This document shows, piece by piece, positions 4,508 through 5,208 of a stretch of 5,208 bases of DNA. A program made the translations under genes and the position numbers. The notes under the pieces are model-generated. The model saw only the letters and a program-made list of their open reading frames with translations. It had not been told where the DNA came from and did no database searches. The stretch is from Actinomycetes bacterium (GTDB taxonomy: Bacteria; Actinomycetota; Actinomycetes; S36-B12; GCA-2699445): NCBI GenBank assembly GCA_022600255.1, contig JAHZKU010000183.1:1-5208 (forward strand). The letters run 5' to 3'. Each line of letters begins with the position of its first letter. The first letter of the stretch is position 1.

Positions 4508-5208
4508 ATGCGGTTGGGTCTCAACCTTGGGTACTGGGGTATGGGCAATGATTCGGACAACCTGGTGTTGGCCAAGGAAGCCGATCGACTGGACTATGGC
4601 GTGGTGTGGGCAGCCGAAGCGTACGGTTCGGACGCCGCCACGGTGTTGGCCTACCTGGCGGGACAGACCAACAACATTGACTTGGGTTCAGCCGTTTTCC
4701 AAATTCCCGGCCGCACACCGGCCAACACAGCCATGACGGCCGCGACTTTGGACACGCTCTCCAACGGCCGCTTTCGACTAGGACTTGGCGTTTCCGGGCC
4801 GCAGGTGTCGGAGGGGTGGCATGGCGTTCGGTTCGCCAAGCCCCTGAAGCGAACCCGGGAATACACCGAGATTGTTCGTACCGCATTGCGCCGGGAACGT
4901 CTTAAGTACGACGGTGAGTTTTTCACACTGCCCTTGCCGGATGGTCCGGGCAAATCGCTCACGCTCACGGTGCACCCGGTGCGGGAATACATCCCCATGT
5001 ATCTGGCGGCCGTCGGACCCAAGAACCTGGAGCTAGCGGGTGAGATGTTCGACGGGTGGTTGGCGCTGTTCTTCCAACCGGAGACCTCGCAGAACCTGCG
5101 CGACACTGTCCTTGCCGGGCGACAGAAAGCTGGCAAGACACTCGATGGCTTTGATATTTCGCCCACCGTGCCCGTCGTGATTGGTGATGACGTGCAGGAA
5201 TGCGCCAA
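4508..5208 (+). CDS. Luciferase-like monooxygenase-family oxidoreductase, probably F420-dependent (3' end outside window)
   Basis: The first 233 codons of a luciferase-like (LLM class) TIM-barrel oxidoreductase, continuing past the right edge. The opening M-R-L-G-L-N-L-G-Y-W-G, then V-V-W-A-A-E-A-Y-G-S-D (32-42), I-D-L-G-S-A-V (57-63), R-T-P-A-N-T-A-M-T-A-A-T-L-D (69-82), S-N-G-R-F-R-L-G-L-G-V-S-G-P-Q-V (85-100), E-G-W-H-G (102-106) and R-T-R-E-Y (115-119) resemble the mycobacterial Rv3520c-type group of F420-dependent oxidoreductases. By family knowledge, such enzymes transfer hydride between a substrate and the deazaflavin coenzyme F420; the substrate is unknown here. Full-length relatives run about 340-350 residues, so roughly two thirds is present. 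This is the real gene in the region: the long open frame on the opposite strand from 4651 rightward is its antisense shadow. The ATG at 4508 is chosen from the ribosome binding site; an ATG at 4499 would add three residues. The gene diverges from the aldo/keto reductase, and the shared control region suggests possible co-regulation. Confidence 0.92.
   Translation, partial: MRLGLNLGYWGMGNDSDNLVLAKEADRLDYGVVWAAEAYGSDAATVLAYLAGQTNNIDLGSAVFQIPGRTPANTAMTAATLDTLSNGRFRLGLGVSGPQVSEGWHGVRFAKPLKRTREYTEIVRTALRRERLKYDGEFFTLPLPDGPGKSLTLTVHPVREYIPMYLAAVGPKNLELAGEMFDGWLALFFQPETSQNLRDTVLAGRQKAGKTLDGFDISPTVPVVIGDDVQECA

Noticed and set aside
4651..5208. Long open frame of at least 185 codons on the minus strand at the right edge
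   Set aside because: It lies fully antisense to the luciferase-like oxidoreductase gene, whose protein matches a known family along its whole length. The antisense product is rich in Arg, Ser and Pro, typical of a GC-driven shadow frame.

Overview
The window looks like ordinary chromosomal DNA from a high-GC actinobacterium (Actinomycetota). This rests on GC-rich third codon positions, GTG as well as ATG starts, a tRNA gene without an encoded CCA end, an actinobacterial-type DUF3817 membrane protein, and a luciferase-like oxidoreductase of the kind that uses coenzyme F420. I cannot name a genus. No insertion sequence, integrase, CRISPR array, phage gene or toxin-antitoxin pair is visible, and no gap between genes exceeds about 160 bp.

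Layout, left to right. The 3' end of a glucose-6-phosphate dehydrogenase gene (zwf, + strand, cut by the window edge) converges with a small flavodoxin-fold protein gene (- strand) across a 3-bp gap. Upstream of the flavodoxin gene on the same strand lie a DUF3817 membrane protein gene and, further upstream, a tRNA-Leu(GAG) gene. The tRNA diverges from a + strand M20-family metallopeptidase gene. That gene converges, 14 bp apart, with a - strand unit of an aldo/keto reductase gene followed by a small four-helix membrane protein gene of unknown function. A 161-bp intergenic region then separates the aldo/keto reductase from a divergent + strand luciferase-like, probably F420-dependent, oxidoreductase gene that runs off the right edge.

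How the genes may fit together: G6PD generates NADPH, and the flavodoxin-like protein, the aldo/keto reductase and the F420-type oxidoreductase are all redox proteins using nicotinamide, flavin or deazaflavin cofactors. The divergent pair around 4347-4507 is the most plausible co-regulated unit. No pathway linking all of them can be proven here. Two minus-strand genes (DUF3817 and aldo/keto reductase) have a -10-like hexamer ending exactly 6 nt before the start codon, which suggests leaderless mRNAs. I did not find a convincing new biological system; the findings are modest and graded accordingly.
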